Origin: Actinomyces sp. HPA0247
Lineage (GTDB): Bacteria > Actinomycetota > Actinomycetes > Actinomycetales > Actinomycetaceae
Length of the DNA: 64,000 nucleotides
Direction of reading: 5' to 3'
Assembly: GCA_000411415.1 (NCBI GenBank)
Contig: KE150452.1
Coordinates: 370,265 to 434,264 of the forward strand
Position numbers and translations under genes: made by a program. Positions 33,031-42,415 of the stretch are shown here, one piece after another. The notes beneath the pieces were generated by a model. That model was not told where the DNA came from and did not search any database. It was given only the letters and a program-made list of their open reading frames with translations. Every line of letters starts with the position of its first letter. Within the stretch, counting starts at the first letter, position 1.

Positions 33031-34569
33031 TCAGCGCGGGGCACCCACGCGCAGCGTGGGAATGCCCAGGGACACCGTGGTGTCCGGCTCATCCTTAGCC
33101 TGACGAGCCTCCCACGCGTCCCCAGCGCGCGTACGACGCACCTCGAACAGACCACCCTGCGTGCCCGAGTCGGCGATCAGGTGGTGAGGCGCCCCGTATG
33201 TGACGGTCGCGCGGATCATGTCACCCGGGCGCGGGCGATCGGCCTCGGACAGTCCCTGCGGCAGAGCGACGTGCACGAGGCGATTATCGCGCGCGCGGCC
33301 CGAGATACGGTGCGTGGCTCCATCCTTACGGCCATCACCCTCGGAAACGAGAACCTCAACCTCCGTCCCGGCCAACGCGGCGTTGTCCTCCGCGCAGATA
33401 CGCTCCTGAAGCTTAATGAGGCGCTGGTAGCGCTCGAGCGCCACGTCGTCGGGAACCTGATCCTCGCGATCCGCAGCGGGCGTGCCCGGCCGCGGGGAGT
33501 ACAGGAACGTGAAAGCCGAGGAGAAGCGAGCCTGCTCGACGACATCAAGGGTTGCCTGGAAGTCCTCTTCGGTCTCCCCCGGGAAGCCAACGATGATGTC
33601 CGTCGTGATCGCCGCGTGCGGGATAGCGGCACGCACACGCTCCAGAATGCCCATGAAACGATCACGGCGGTAGGAGCGGCGCATCTGACGCAGGACCGCA
33701 TCGGACCCGGACTGCAGGGGCATGTGCAGGCTCGGCATGACCGTGGGCGTCTCCGCCATCGCAGCGATCACGTCATCGGTGAAAGCAGCCGGATGCGGCG
33801 AGGTGAAGCGCACGCGCTCGATCCCCTCCACGCGGCCAACGGCGCGCAGCAGGTCGGCGAAAGCGCCACGCTCACCGAAGCCCACGCCGTAGGAGTTCAC
33901 GTTCTGACCGAGCAGGGTCACCTCAATGGCTCCCTGCGAGGCGACGGCCTCAACCTCGGCGAGGATATCGCCGGGACGGCGGTCTCGTTCCTTACCCCGC
34001 AGATGCGGGACGATACAGAACGTGCAGGTATTGTTGCAACCCACCGAAATCGACACCCAGGCGGCGTAGGCACTCTCACGGTGCGTGGGCAGCGTCGAGG
34101 GAAAGACCTTCAGGGATTCCTCGATCTCAACGGCCGCCTCACGGTTGTGCTCGGCGCGACGCAGCAGAGCAGGCAACACGTCGATGTTGTGCGTCCCAAA
34201 GACGGCGTCCACCCACGGGGCCTTCTCAACGATGCCGTCTCGCATCTGCTGGGCGAGGCATCCACCGACCGCGATCTGCATACCGGGACGCTTGCGCTTG
34301 ACGGCCGCGAGCTGCCCGAGGTTACCGAAGAGACGGGTCGCAGCGTTTTCGCGGACGGAGCAGGTGTTGATCACAATGACATCGGCGCCCATGTCGCCCG
34401 CATCGGTCGCGCGGGCGGCAGCCTCAGGGACCTGCTCAACGGGGACGAGGCCGGCCTGCTCCAGCAGACCCGCCATGCGTTCGGAGTCGTGTTCGTTCAT
34501 TTGGCACCCGAGCGTGCGCACCGCATAGGTGCGGGGCGTCGCGGCACCATCCTGCATCATCGTATTCAT
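33031..34569 (-). CDS. miaB: MiaB, tRNA methylthiotransferase
   Basis: Radical-SAM enzyme adding the methylthio group to i6A37 of tRNA, following MiaA. 512 residues. The N-terminal UPF0004 domain holds its three cluster cysteines in [21 protein letters not shown] and VGGCLAQQ. The radical-SAM cluster is CNNTCTFC near residue 176. [13 protein letters not shown] and the C-terminal TRAM domain ([13 protein letters not shown]...[11 protein letters not shown]) complete the family. The start has no clear ribosome binding site; TAGACT lies 8 bases upstream. Confidence 0.95.
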   Translation of the reverse strand: MNTMMQDGAATPRTYAVRTLGCQMNEHDSERMAGLLEQAGLVPVEQVPEAAARATDAGDMGADVIVINTCSVRENAATRLFGNLGQLAAVKRKRPGMQIAVGGCLAQQMRDGIVEKAPWVDAVFGTHNIDVLPALLRRAEHNREAAVEIEESLKVFPSTLPTHRESAYAAWVSISVGCNNTCTFCIVPHLRGKERDRRPGDILAEVEAVASQGAIEVTLLGQNVNSYGVGFGERGAFADLLRAVGRVEGIERVRFTSPHPAAFTDDVIAAMAETPTVMPSLHMPLQSGSDAVLRQMRRSYRRDRFMGILERVRAAIPHAAITTDIIVGFPGETEEDFQATLDVVEQARFSSAFTFLYSPRPGTPAADREDQVPDDVALERYQRLIKLQERICAEDNAALAGTEVEVLVSEGDGRKDGATHRISGRARDNRLVHVALPQGLSEADRPRPGDMIRATVTYGAPHHLIADSGTQGGLFEVRRTRAGDAWEARQAKDEPDTTVSLGIPTLRVGAPR

Positions 34570-34577
34570 CGCAGTGA

Positions 34578-34583
34578 AGTCTA
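34578..34583 (-). promoter_or_regulatory. -10 hexamer before miaB
   Basis: Minus-strand TAGACT is followed by 8 bases and the miaB ATG, without a ribosome binding site. The spacing is one base longer than at the other leaderless candidates. It overlaps the cinA stop region. Confidence 0.45.
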
Positions 34584-35093
34584 GTCGCCGACCTGCGCGC
34601 CGGCGAAGTCGAGCACGTCACGCACGAGCAGGAGCGCGGCGTCAATGGCACCCGCACGCACAGCCGCGCGATCACCCTGAAGGTGCAGGAGCAGGTGCTC
34701 CTCCCCTGTCGGGTACGTGCACGCGATATGCACGGTTCCCGCTTCACAGCCGTCGGCCGGGCCGGGACCGGCGACTCCGGTCGTCGAGACGCCGATGTCC
34801 GCGCCGAACAGGGAACGTGCGCCCCGAGCCATCTGGCGCGCAACCTCCTCGTCGACAGGGCCCGTCAGCGCCAGCCGGCTTTCCGAGACCCCCAGCACTG
34901 AAGCCTTCGTATCCACCGCGTACGTGCAGGCTCCCCCACGAACGACACGGGATGCGCCGGGCACGTCAACGAGACGCGCGACGAGGCCACCACCTGTCAG
35001 TGACTCCGCCGTCGCAATCGTCAACCCGCGCCCTGTGAGATCAGCGATCAGCTGCGCAACCTGCTCGTCGCCCATGATGCTCACAGTCCCCAT
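34581..35093 (-). CDS. cinA: CinA C-terminal domain protein (PncC-type amidase)
   Basis: 170 residues; only the C-terminal CinA domain, which in several bacteria deamidates nicotinamide mononucleotide (PncC). Signatures: [17 protein letters not shown] near residue 25, [17 protein letters not shown], and [19 protein letters not shown]. The N-terminal molybdopterin-binding-like COG1058 domain is absent, which is normal in this phylum. Start is uncertain: ATG 35093 (with GAGAG), GTG 35084 overlapping the recX stop as GTGA, or ATG 35075. It closes the recA-recX transcript. Confidence 0.88.
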   Translation of the reverse strand: MGTVSIMGDEQVAQLIADLTGRGLTIATAESLTGGGLVARLVDVPGASRVVRGGACTYAVDTKASVLGVSESRLALTGPVDEEVARQMARGARSLFGADIGVSTTGVAGPGPADGCEAGTVHIACTYPTGEEHLLLHLQGDRAAVRAGAIDAALLLVRDVLDFAGAQVGD

Positions 35094-35707
35094 TGCCAGC
35101 TCTCCTCTGCGTTATCGTCGTCGTCACCCCACGCGTCGAGCGCCTCGCGCACGGCTGCGGATGCCACGGACGGCGAATAGCCTTTGCGCGCGAGCATCGA
35201 ACTCAGTCTACGGTAGGCCGTCTGACGTGGGACGCCCGCGAGCGAGCGCCTTTTGCGGGCCACCAGCTGGGCCGCGCGCTCCGCCTCGTTCACGCGGTCA
35301 ATCTGGGACAGGGCGCGCTCGATGGTCGCCGAGTCCAGCCCTTTGCGCACGAGGATCTCGCGTAGCGCGCGGCCGGAGGCACCCGTGCCCGAAAAACGAG
35401 ATCGGACGAGCGCATCGGCGTAGGCCTGGTCGTCGACGAGACCGACAGCCTCAAGGCGGTCAACGACCTCGGCGGCGAGCTCGGCGCTAAAACCGCGTCC
35501 TTCGATCGCGCTGGTCAGCTCGATGCGCGAGCACGCGCGCGCATCGAGCTTGCGCAGCGCAACTTCGCGTGCGGCTTCCACCGCCGCCGTGCCCGTCAGG
35601 GCCGCATTGCGTTCGCGGGCGCGCGCAAGCCTCTCGCCCGGGGAGGAGCGTCGACGACGCTCCTCCCCCAGCTCGGGATTATCCTCCGGATCCAGGTAGC
35701 GGACCAC
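35081..35707 (-). CDS. recX: RecX, RecA modulator
   Basis: Regulates RecA by binding inside its filaments. 208 residues; GTG start 3 bases after the recA stop, so translation is coupled. It is built of RecX three-helix repeats: REVALRKLDARACSRIELTSAIEGRGFS, VDRLEAVGLVDDQAYADALVRSRF and RALREILVRKGLD (the first two read in parts), then YRRLSSMLARKGYSPSVASAAV. A basic/acidic N-terminal extension of about 45 residues precedes them. It overlaps cinA by about 12 bases. Confidence 0.92.
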   Translation of the reverse strand: MVRYLDPEDNPELGEERRRRSSPGERLARARERNAALTGTAAVEAAREVALRKLDARACSRIELTSAIEGRGFSAELAAEVVDRLEAVGLVDDQAYADALVRSRFSGTGASGRALREILVRKGLDSATIERALSQIDRVNEAERAAQLVARKRRSLAGVPRQTAYRRLSSMLARKGYSPSVASAAVREALDAWGDDDDNAEESWQWGL

Positions 35708-35710
35708 GAC

Positions 35711-36802
35711 TCAGAAGCCCGCGTCCTCATCCGGATCGATGTCGGGCACGTCCTGGGAGGCCTGATCCGGGTCCGGAGCCTCGCCGATACCCAGCGAGAC
35801 GAGGATCTTCTGTTCAATCTCGTTGGCCAGCTCGGGGTTATCCACGAGGAATTGACGCACGTTCTCTTTACCCTGACCGAGCTGGTCATCCCCGTAGGTG
35901 AACCAGGAGCCGGACTTACGCACGATGCCGGCCTCGACTCCCATGTCGATGATCGAGCCCTCGCGCGAGATGCCCTTGCCGTAGACGATGTCGAACTCGG
36001 CCTGCTTGAAGGGCGGAGCCATCTTGTTCTTCACGACCTTGGCGCGCGTGCGGTTACCGACGGGCGCACCGGCTTCCTTGAGGGTCTCAATGCGGCGCAC
36101 GTCGATGCGCACCGACGCATAGAACTTCAGCGCCTTACCGCCCGTCGTGGTCTCCGGGGAACCAAAGAAGACGCCGATCTTTTCACGCAGCTGGTTGATG
36201 AAGATCGCGGTGGTGCCGGTCGCGGACAGGGCACCCGTGATCTTACGCAGGGCCTGGCTCATGAGTCGAGCCTGCAAACCGACGTGGGAGTCACCCATCT
36301 CGCCTTCAATTTCAGCCTTGGGCACGAGCGCCGCGACGGAGTCGATGACGATGATGTCGATGCCGCCCGAACGGATCAGCATGTCCGCGATTTCGAGGGC
36401 CTGCTCGCCCGTGTCAGGCTGGGAGACCAGGAGGGAGTCGGTGTCGACACCCAGGGCACGCGCATAAACAGGGTCAAGGGCGTGCTCCGCGTCGATAAAG
36501 GCAGCGTTACCGCCAGCCTTCTGGGCGTTAGCGACGGCATGGAGGGCGACCGTGGTCTTACCGGAGGACTCGGGGCCGTACACCTCGATGACACGACCGC
36601 GCGGCAGGCCGCCGATACCCAGGGCAACATCGAGGGCGAGGGAACCCGTGGGGATCACCTGGACTGGCGGACGATTATCGTCGCCGAGGCGCATAACGGA
36701 GCCCTTACCGAACTGCTTATCGATCTGCGACAGGGCGACTTCGAGTGCCTTATTGCGATCATTGGTCGCGGGCTTTGCGGCGGGTGCTTTACGGGCAGCC
36801 AT
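35711..36802 (-). CDS. recA: RecA recombinase
   Basis: DNA strand-exchange protein and LexA co-protease. 363 residues; AAAGGA precedes the ATG. Walker [13 protein letters not shown] near residue 75, Walker [19 protein letters not shown] loop L1 [18 protein letters not shown], and loop L2 [19 protein letters not shown] (together the RecA signature). The acidic C-terminus ([10 protein letters not shown]) is typical. No intein is present. One SOS box lies 170 bases upstream, and recX and cinA follow directly. Confidence 0.97.
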   Translation of the reverse strand: MAARKAPAAKPATNDRNKALEVALSQIDKQFGKGSVMRLGDDNRPPVQVIPTGSLALDVALGIGGLPRGRVIEVYGPESSGKTTVALHAVANAQKAGGNAAFIDAEHALDPVYARALGVDTDSLLVSQPDTGEQALEIADMLIRSGGIDIIVIDSVAALVPKAEIEGEMGDSHVGLQARLMSQALRKITGALSATGTTAIFINQLREKIGVFFGSPETTTGGKALKFYASVRIDVRRIETLKEAGAPVGNRTRAKVVKNKMAPPFKQAEFDIVYGKGISREGSIIDMGVEAGIVRKSGSWFTYGDDQLGQGKENVRQFLVDNPELANEIEQKILVSLGIGEAPDPDQASQDVPDIDPDEDAGF

Positions 36803-36972
36803 GGTGATCCTTTCGTCTGCGGCCTCTCCGGCCTGCGGGTGTCCTGGCCTGGAATGCCACCCCTCTCCGAGGCGACATGACGAGTATGCGACCGGCCATC
36901 GTCATCTGCGTCCCGCGCGCATGCACCCTGTGGATGACACGCGTCGGAACGTCGTCGCCCACAAGCTTAAAT

Positions 36973-36986
36973 GGAACACATGTTCG
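36973..36986. promoter_or_regulatory. LexA (SOS) box upstream of recA
   Basis: Read on the minus strand, CGAACATGTGTTCC matches the SOS box with one change in the last base. It lies 170 bases before the recA start, in the gap after the DUF3046 gene, so recA can be transcribed from its own damage-inducible promoter. Confidence 0.85.
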
Positions 36987-37050
36987 ATTGTTGATCGACA
37001 CGCCGCAGACGAGCCAGACGGGCGTCACTCACAGGAGCATCGTCGCCCGT

Positions 37051-37275
37051 TCAGCGTCCTCGCTCGCGCGGATCGACGCGATGAATCCAGCGCGCATCCT
37101 CGCGCCCGGTTTCCTCACACAGCGTCGACCAGACCTCGTCAGGGTTTACTCCCGCGGCCAGCGCGTCATGCGCGGTCGCTCCCAGCGAGGCGAGATACAG
37201 GTCGGAAACGTACGAGCGGCCGAGGGCCGACCCGAAGGTCGCCTCGACCGCCTCGTAAAACTCAGAGTGCTTCAC
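37051..37275 (-). CDS. DUF3046 protein
   Basis: 74 residues; GTG start 3 bases after the clgR stop, without its own ribosome binding site, so translation is coupled. The family signature is seen: MKHSEFYEAVEATFGSALGRS, then DLYLASLGATAHDALAAGVNPDEVW. DUF3046 proteins are actinobacterial, small and of unknown function, and almost always lie between clgR and recA, as here. Confidence 0.9.
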   Translation of the reverse strand: MKHSEFYEAVEATFGSALGRSYVSDLYLASLGATAHDALAAGVNPDEVWSTLCEETGREDARWIHRVDPRERGR

Positions 37276-37278
37276 GCG

Positions 37279-37593
37279 TCAGGAAATCAGCGTGACGGGC
37301 ACGATCTCATCGGGCACTGCGTCCGGAACAACCGCGCCATCGATGATCGCCATGCGCTCGGAGACCTCGCGCAGGACAAACCACAGCGGGACGCGCAGGG
37401 CCGACGTGATGGCTTCAAGCAGTTCGGAGGACGCTTCCTTCTGGCCGCGCTCAACCTCGGACAGGTACCCGAGGGAGACCTGCGCCTCCGAGGAGACTTC
37501 GCGCAGGGTACGACCCTGGCGCTGGCGGATGCCGCGCAGGACATCGCCCAGTTCGCTGCGCAGCAGCGGGGTTTCGCTCAGTGTCTTTTCCAT
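37279..37593 (-). CDS. clgR: ClgR-type helix-turn-helix regulator
   Basis: 104 residues from the ATG at 37593; further in-frame codons upstream are not needed. The XRE-type helix-turn-helix [24 protein letters not shown] (two parts, residues 27-50) and following [12 protein letters not shown] are close to ClgR of Streptomyces and Corynebacterium, which activates clp protease genes, recA and other stress genes. TACAGT 6 bases before the ATG and no Shine-Dalgarno suggest a leaderless mRNA. Neighbours (pgsA, DUF3046, recA) match the conserved clgR locus. Confidence 0.85.
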   Translation of the reverse strand: MEKTLSETPLLRSELGDVLRGIRQRQGRTLREVSSEAQVSLGYLSEVERGQKEASSELLEAITSALRVPLWFVLREVSERMAIIDGAVVPDAVPDEIVPVTLIS

Positions 37594-37599
37594 AGTGTT

Positions 37600-37605
37600 A
37601 CTGTA
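37600..37605 (-). promoter_or_regulatory. -10 hexamer of a likely leaderless clgR mRNA
   Basis: Minus-strand TACAGT, 6 bases (AACACT), then the clgR ATG. No ribosome binding site. Confidence 0.55.
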
Positions 37606-37763
37606 GCCGTTCTGTTTTGAGGAGCGCATTGTCAGTTCGCGCATCGAAACGCTGTGACGCCGCATGTTTGCTCCTTGGCTTGCATTCATATCTACGCAAC
37701 GCGGGAGGTTTCAGGCTTATTCCACCGACGAGTCGATGAGCCTATGGGTTGCGTCACCCAGGC

Positions 37764-38486
37764 TCAACTCTGGACGTGCTGTCCCGCGAGACCCCGCTTT
37801 AACGGTTCCTTCGACGCTTCCTCGTTCACGGGTGCGTCCGGGGTCGAGCTTTCATCCTCGCTCCCGCCGGGTCCACGCATGAGGCGCACCCCCTCGAGGA
37901 CGTACATGAAGCCCGAGTAGAGCGTGAGCGCGAGAGCGACGCCTGCGAGGGCCTGGCCGAGGTGAATGACCACGACGACCCATCCCTCGTTCGTCTCACT
38001 CAGCGCGGTGAAGTGCGCCCACGGGATCAGTAGCACACCGAGGGCCACGATCTGCATGAAGGTCTTGAGCTTGCCCGCCTGATTCGCAGAGACGACGACG
38101 CCACGGCGCAGGAAGAAGGCACGCATTGCGGTAATGCCCAGCTCGCGCACGGCGATGAGGATCGTCACCCACCAGGGCAGGAATCCCTGGTAGGACAGCA
38201 GGCCGAAGCCGCACAGGGTCAAGGCCTTGTCAGCAATGGGGTCCGCGATTCGACCGAAGTCGGTGATCTGACCCCACGAGCGCGCAAGCTCGCCGTCAAA
38301 GCGGTCCGTGATGGCCGCGACGGCGAAGACGACGAAGGCCGCCCACAGCGCGGTCCATGACTTGCTTTGCAGGCCTAGAACCACGAACACGGGGACGAGA
38401 ATCAGGCGCAAAACGGTCAGCGCGTTGGGCAGGTTCACGACGGGAACCTTGCTGTCTCGCTGCACGCGCGACACGTTATCGCTCAT
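37764..38486 (-). CDS. pgsA: PgsA-type CDP-alcohol phosphatidyltransferase
   Basis: Makes phosphatidylglycerol phosphate from CDP-diacylglycerol and glycerol 3-phosphate. 240 residues from the ATG at 38486 with AAGGAAA upstream. The CDP-alcohol phosphatidyltransferase motif is complete: D-x2-DG-x2-AR-x8-G-x3-D-x3-D in DRFDGELARSWGQITDFG followed by RIADPIADK, residues 58-82. Five to six transmembrane segments. The cytoplasmic C-terminus is acidic and extended (SEDESSTPDAPVNEEASKEP). It lies between ftsK and clgR, the usual place for pgsA in actinomycetes; substrate by family context. Confidence 0.9.
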   Translation of the reverse strand: MSDNVSRVQRDSKVPVVNLPNALTVLRLILVPVFVVLGLQSKSWTALWAAFVVFAVAAITDRFDGELARSWGQITDFGRIADPIADKALTLCGFGLLSYQGFLPWWVTILIAVRELGITAMRAFFLRRGVVVSANQAGKLKTFMQIVALGVLLIPWAHFTALSETNEGWVVVVIHLGQALAGVALALTLYSGFMYVLEGVRLMRGPGGSEDESSTPDAPVNEEASKEPLKRGLAGQHVQS

Positions 38487-38503
38487 GACCGTTTCCTTTC
38501 CTC

Positions 38504-41341
38504 TCAGCGGCCCGTGAGCTGCCAAGCATCCTCGTTGTCCTCGGGCTCCTCGTCGACCCAGTCGGGCGATGAACCACCAAAGTTATGACCAGAGTACGGG
38601 TCTACCCCGCTGCCGCGCGAATCGCTGGCGTCAGCCGTGCCCATTTCGTAACCGGATGCGGGCGATTGCGTGGGAGCGGACGAGGCCGGGGCACCCGCCG
38701 CGCCCCCCGCGGCAGAGCCAACGGCCGGGTTGGGTGCCGCCTCGGGAGCGGCCGGAGCGGGCGCGGGGGCGGGCTCGGGTTCGGGCTCGGCGAGGCCGGC
38801 GGACTCTCCGCGAAGCATGGCGAGGACCTCGGGAAGCTGCTCGGGAGTAACGAGCACCTGGCGGGCCTTGGATCCTTCGGAGGGGCCAACGATCTCGCGC
38901 GATTCGAGCAGGTCCATGAGGCGCCCGGCTCGGGCGAAACCGACGCGCAGCTTGCGCTGGAGCATCGAGGTGGAACCGAGCTGCGTGGAGACGACGAGCT
39001 CGGCGGCCTGCAGCAGGTCTTCGAGATCGTCTCCGATGTCTTCGGCGACCTTGGTTTCCTTCTTATCCGGCACGACGTCGTCGCGGTAGTGCGTCTCCAT
39101 CTGGCTCTTGACGTGCGCGACAACCTGGTGGATCTCGGATTCGGAGACCCACGCGCCCTGGACGCGCATGGGCTTGGAGGCGCCAGCGGGCAGGTAGAGG
39201 GCGTCGCCCTGGCCGATGAGCTTTTCGGCGCCGGGCTGGTCGAGGATCGTGCGCGAGTCGGTCAGCGAGGATGTCGCGAACGCGAGGCGCGAGGGGATGT
39301 TGGCCTTGATGAGGCCCGTGACGACGTCGACCGAGGGACGCTGTGTGGCCAGGACCAGGTGGATACCGGCGGCGCGGGCGAGCTGCGTGATGCGCTGGAT
39401 GGAGGCTTCCACGTCGCGCGGCGCGACCATCATGAGGTCGGCGAGCTCGTCGACGACCACGAGCAGGTACGGGTAGGGGTGCAGGGTCCGGTTGAGGCCG
39501 GGCTTGGCCTGTACCTGTCCGGCGGCCACAGCCTTGTTGAAGTCGTCGATGTGCTTGAAGCCGTAGTCCGACAGATCGTCGTAGCGCGCATCCATCTCCT
39601 TGACGACCCATTCGAGCGCCTCGGCGGCCTTCTTGGCGTCGGTGATGATGGGCGAGATGAGGTGCGGGATGCCCTCGTAGATCGTGAGTTCCACGCGCTT
39701 GGGGTCGACGAGGATCATGCGCACCTGCTGGGGCGTCGCACGCATCATGATCGAGGTGATCATGGAGTTGACGAAGGAGGACTTACCGGAGCCGGTCTGG
39801 CCTGCCACGAGCATGTGCGGGGTCTTCGCCAGGTTGGTGACGACGTAGCCGCCCTCCACGTCCTTGCCGACGCCGACGACGAGCGGGTGCTGGTTACGGC
39901 GGGCGGCTGCGGAGCGCAGGACGTCGCCGAGGGCCACGTTTTCGCGGTCGGCATTGGGGATCTCGATACCGATGGCACTCTTGCCGGGAATCGGCGCGAG
40001 GATACGCACGTCGGCAGAGGCCACGGCGTAGGCGATGTTTTTCGACAGGTTCGTGAGTTTGTCGACCTTGACGCCGGCGCCGAGGACGACCTCGTAGCGG
40101 GTGACTGTCGGGCCGCGCGAGAATCCCGTGACTCGCGCGTCGACGTTGAAGTCGGCGAAGACCTGGCCCAGTGCCGCGACGACCTGATCGTTGACGGCCG
40201 AACGCGTCATGTGGGGCGGGCCGGAGACGAGGAGGTCTTCCGACGGCAGGGTGTAGGTGATGGAGTCATCCAGATTGGGCTGGAAGGCCCCCTCGGGCTC
40301 GTCGGTAATCGGAGGGGGTGCCGGCTCGTCCTCGGGTTCGGGCACGTGGGCGGGAACCTGTACGGGTGCGGGAGCCACGGCAGGACGCATCTGCGTGAGC
40401 ATCTCGGTGGGCGCGTCGGGCGCCGAGGAACGAGGCCGGGGCGTGGGCGTGGGTGCCTGCGCAGCGATCGCTCCCGACTCGAGAAGACGCGTTTCTTCGG
40501 CGGAGTCGGAATCGGTGGCCTTGCGGAAGGACTCGTCGCCGTCGTATTCGTCGAGGAAGGCGTCGTCTCCTGCGGCGAGGTCCTTGCGGGACTTGCGGCG
40601 AGCTTTCTTGGCAGGGTCCTCCGCGTCCTTTTCTACGGACTCAGCCTCTCCCTCGGCGCGCTGGCCACTGAGATGTGCAGCGAGGTCGTGTAGGCGCGCC
40701 GGCACATCCGCGACAGCCGTGCGGGTGGCCAGCAGGATCGAGTACGCGAGGAGCAGGAGCAGGAGGGCGCCAGCACCCCAGCCGGACAGGAGTAGAGCGA
40801 GGGGACGTGCGACGAACCAGCCGATGAGGCCACCAGCGGCCTCGATGCCCGGGTCGTCAGCCATACCGGGGTTTCCGCGTGAAATATGCACGAGGCCCGT
40901 CAGCGCTGCGGTGATGCCGATACCTCCAGCCACGTGGTGTGGCAGAGCCGAGCGTCCGGATCGGGCGGTCACCAACTCAACGGCCAGTGCGATGAGAACC
41001 AGAGGAAGCACGACCGAGAAGATGCCGAACAGGCCCGCGGAGGCGTGGTGGATCGCATCCCCGGCCTCGCCGGAAATCTGGAACCACTCACGCAGCGCGA
41101 TCACAATCGCTGCCGCGACCACGACGAAGGCAGCGGCGTCGCGCTTCACCTGCGCGTCGGTAGCCTTCCACGCGCGCAGGGCACCGACGCCCGCGCGGCC
41201 AACCGCAGAAAAGAAGCGTGCCAGGAAACCCGGCTGCGTTGGTTCGGGCTGGGGCGTCTGGGCAGACCGAGAGGAGCCTCCCTTCGCGCGCGGGCGCGCG
41301 GGAGCCTTACCGGACGAAGAGCGTGGAGACGATTGTGCCAT
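38504..41341 (-). CDS. ftsK: FtsK/SpoIIIE DNA translocase
   Basis: Septum-located motor that pumps chromosome ends and promotes dimer resolution. 945 residues from the ATG at 41341 (ATG at 41347 also possible). About four transmembrane helices lie between residues 60 and 210. An Ala/Pro/Glu-rich linker follows to about 360, then the motor: Walker [16 protein letters not shown] near 512, Walker [14 protein letters not shown] near 620. The C-terminal gamma winged helix ([20 protein letters not shown], residues about 780-845) reads the KOPS orientation sequence. A proline/alanine-rich tail of about 90 residues follows it, which is unusual. Confidence 0.95.
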   Translation of the reverse strand: MAQSSPRSSSGKAPARPRAKGGSSRSAQTPQPEPTQPGFLARFFSAVGRAGVGALRAWKATDAQVKRDAAAFVVVAAAIVIALREWFQISGEAGDAIHHASAGLFGIFSVVLPLVLIALAVELVTARSGRSALPHHVAGGIGITAALTGLVHISRGNPGMADDPGIEAAGGLIGWFVARPLALLLSGWGAGALLLLLLAYSILLATRTAVADVPARLHDLAAHLSGQRAEGEAESVEKDAEDPAKKARRKSRKDLAAGDDAFLDEYDGDESFRKATDSDSAEETRLLESGAIAAQAPTPTPRPRSSAPDAPTEMLTQMRPAVAPAPVQVPAHVPEPEDEPAPPPITDEPEGAFQPNLDDSITYTLPSEDLLVSGPPHMTRSAVNDQVVAALGQVFADFNVDARVTGFSRGPTVTRYEVVLGAGVKVDKLTNLSKNIAYAVASADVRILAPIPGKSAIGIEIPNADRENVALGDVLRSAAARRNQHPLVVGVGKDVEGGYVVTNLAKTPHMLVAGQTGSGKSSFVNSMITSIMMRATPQQVRMILVDPKRVELTIYEGIPHLISPIITDAKKAAEALEWVVKEMDARYDDLSDYGFKHIDDFNKAVAAGQVQAKPGLNRTLHPYPYLLVVVDELADLMMVAPRDVEASIQRITQLARAAGIHLVLATQRPSVDVVTGLIKANIPSRLAFATSSLTDSRTILDQPGAEKLIGQGDALYLPAGASKPMRVQGAWVSESEIHQVVAHVKSQMETHYRDDVVPDKKETKVAEDIGDDLEDLLQAAELVVSTQLGSTSMLQRKLRVGFARAGRLMDLLESREIVGPSEGSKARQVLVTPEQLPEVLAMLRGESAGLAEPEPEPAPAPAPAAPEAAPNPAVGSAAGGAAGAPASSAPTQSPASGYEMGTADASDSRGSGVDPYSGHNFGGSSPDWVDEEPEDNEDAWQLTGR

Positions 41342-41398
41342 GATCATTCCACCATATCGCCCGCCGCGGCCCGACTCCGCCAGGCGCGCCGCGTAAGA

Positions 41399-42346
41399 TC
41401 AGCGCAGGATGTTCGTCACGACCCCGGTTTCGAGGACGTTCTCAACCTGATCGCGCGTGGGAACGGGCAGCGCAGACTCGTGGGAAATTGCCAGCGCTGC
41501 GCCCGCGTTCGCCATCAGGCATGCGGTCTCCAAGTCGTAGCCCATCACCAGGCCCGCACACATCTCGGCGATGTGCGTGTCCCCCACGCCCGCGGTGTCC
41601 GCGATGGGCGTCTGGAAGGCGGGGATGGAAATAACGGGCGCATCAGCGAATTTTTGCAGCTCGCAGCCCCGCTCCCCCACGCGACGAACGGTCGCCGCGT
41701 CGGCGCGCATGTAGGAACGAATCGTCGAGCCGCGGCGGTTCGCCTCCAGGATTTCTGCCAGTGTCGCAGCCTCCCAGCTGCTCATCGTCACCACGTCCGC
41801 GCGCGCGAAAATCGTCTCCCATGCCTCGAGCGGAACCTGCGCAACTGCGGGCGAGACGGACACGACGAGAGTCACGAAGGGCGGAAGACCCGCAGCCCAT
41901 TCACTCAGCTCGGAGGCTGCATGCGCGCTCGTCATATCGGAGGCGGCCACGTGGACCACGTCCCCTTCGCGCAATTCGATGCTCGTCAAAGCTGCGCGCG
42001 ACGGTTCTGACTCGACGCCCGCCGTCACGACGGAACGCATCGACCCGTCTTCGACAATCAGCTGGATGACAACGCCAATGTCACCCACGAGCTCGGGGGT
42101 CAGAACCTCGACACCGGCTTCGACGAGCTGCTGACGCACCGCAAAGGAATTCGGTCCCGTCCCCAGAGGCGAGGCAGCGGCCGTCGGCACTCCCATTGCC
42201 GCAGCAGCGCACAGGGTCGTAAACCCGCCGCCCGGACGCGAGCTGGCTGCATCCGCGTGGACGGACCCCCCTCGCTCCGGCATGTATGCGATGTGCATCG
42301 GCAATACAAGAGCGACAGAATGCGTCGAAATGAAACGACCCGACAC
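41399..42346 (-). CDS. PfkB-family carbohydrate kinase
   Basis: 315 residues from the GTG at 42346, with AAGGAAGG about 9 bases upstream; a GTG at 42385 is an alternative. Ribokinase fold: N-terminal substrate motif HADAASSRPGGGFTTLCAAAAMG and the C-terminal ATP/anion-hole motif DTAGVGDTHIAEMCAGL, where the catalytic Asp of GxGD is kept but the usual GAGDxF reads GVGDTH. MHIAYMPERGGSVHAD replaces the usual D-x-GG opening. Substrate cannot be told; the variant motif suggests an unusual sugar or nucleoside. It lies 69 bases downstream of the ribonuclease J gene. Confidence 0.75.
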   Translation of the reverse strand: MSGRFISTHSVALVLPMHIAYMPERGGSVHADAASSRPGGGFTTLCAAAAMGVPTAAASPLGTGPNSFAVRQQLVEAGVEVLTPELVGDIGVVIQLIVEDGSMRSVVTAGVESEPSRAALTSIELREGDVVHVAASDMTSAHAASELSEWAAGLPPFVTLVVSVSPAVAQVPLEAWETIFARADVVTMSSWEAATLAEILEANRRGSTIRSYMRADAATVRRVGERGCELQKFADAPVISIPAFQTPIADTAGVGDTHIAEMCAGLVMGYDLETACLMANAGAALAISHESALPVPTRDQVENVLETGVVTNILR

Positions 42347-42415
42347 GAATTTTCCTTCCTTCAAGCGCGCGCTACCGCCCAGCACGCCACGGCCTCGTCG
42401 ATGAAGACAGTCAGC

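Noticed and set aside
34581-35093. cinA as a truncated pseudogene
   Set aside because: Only the C-terminal domain is present, but single-domain CinA/PncC proteins are normal in this phylum and the frame and motifs are intact.
37664-37920. Small plus-strand frames between clgR and pgsA
   Set aside because: Most of their length is antisense to pgsA; no ribosome binding site or conserved feature is seen in the short intergenic part.
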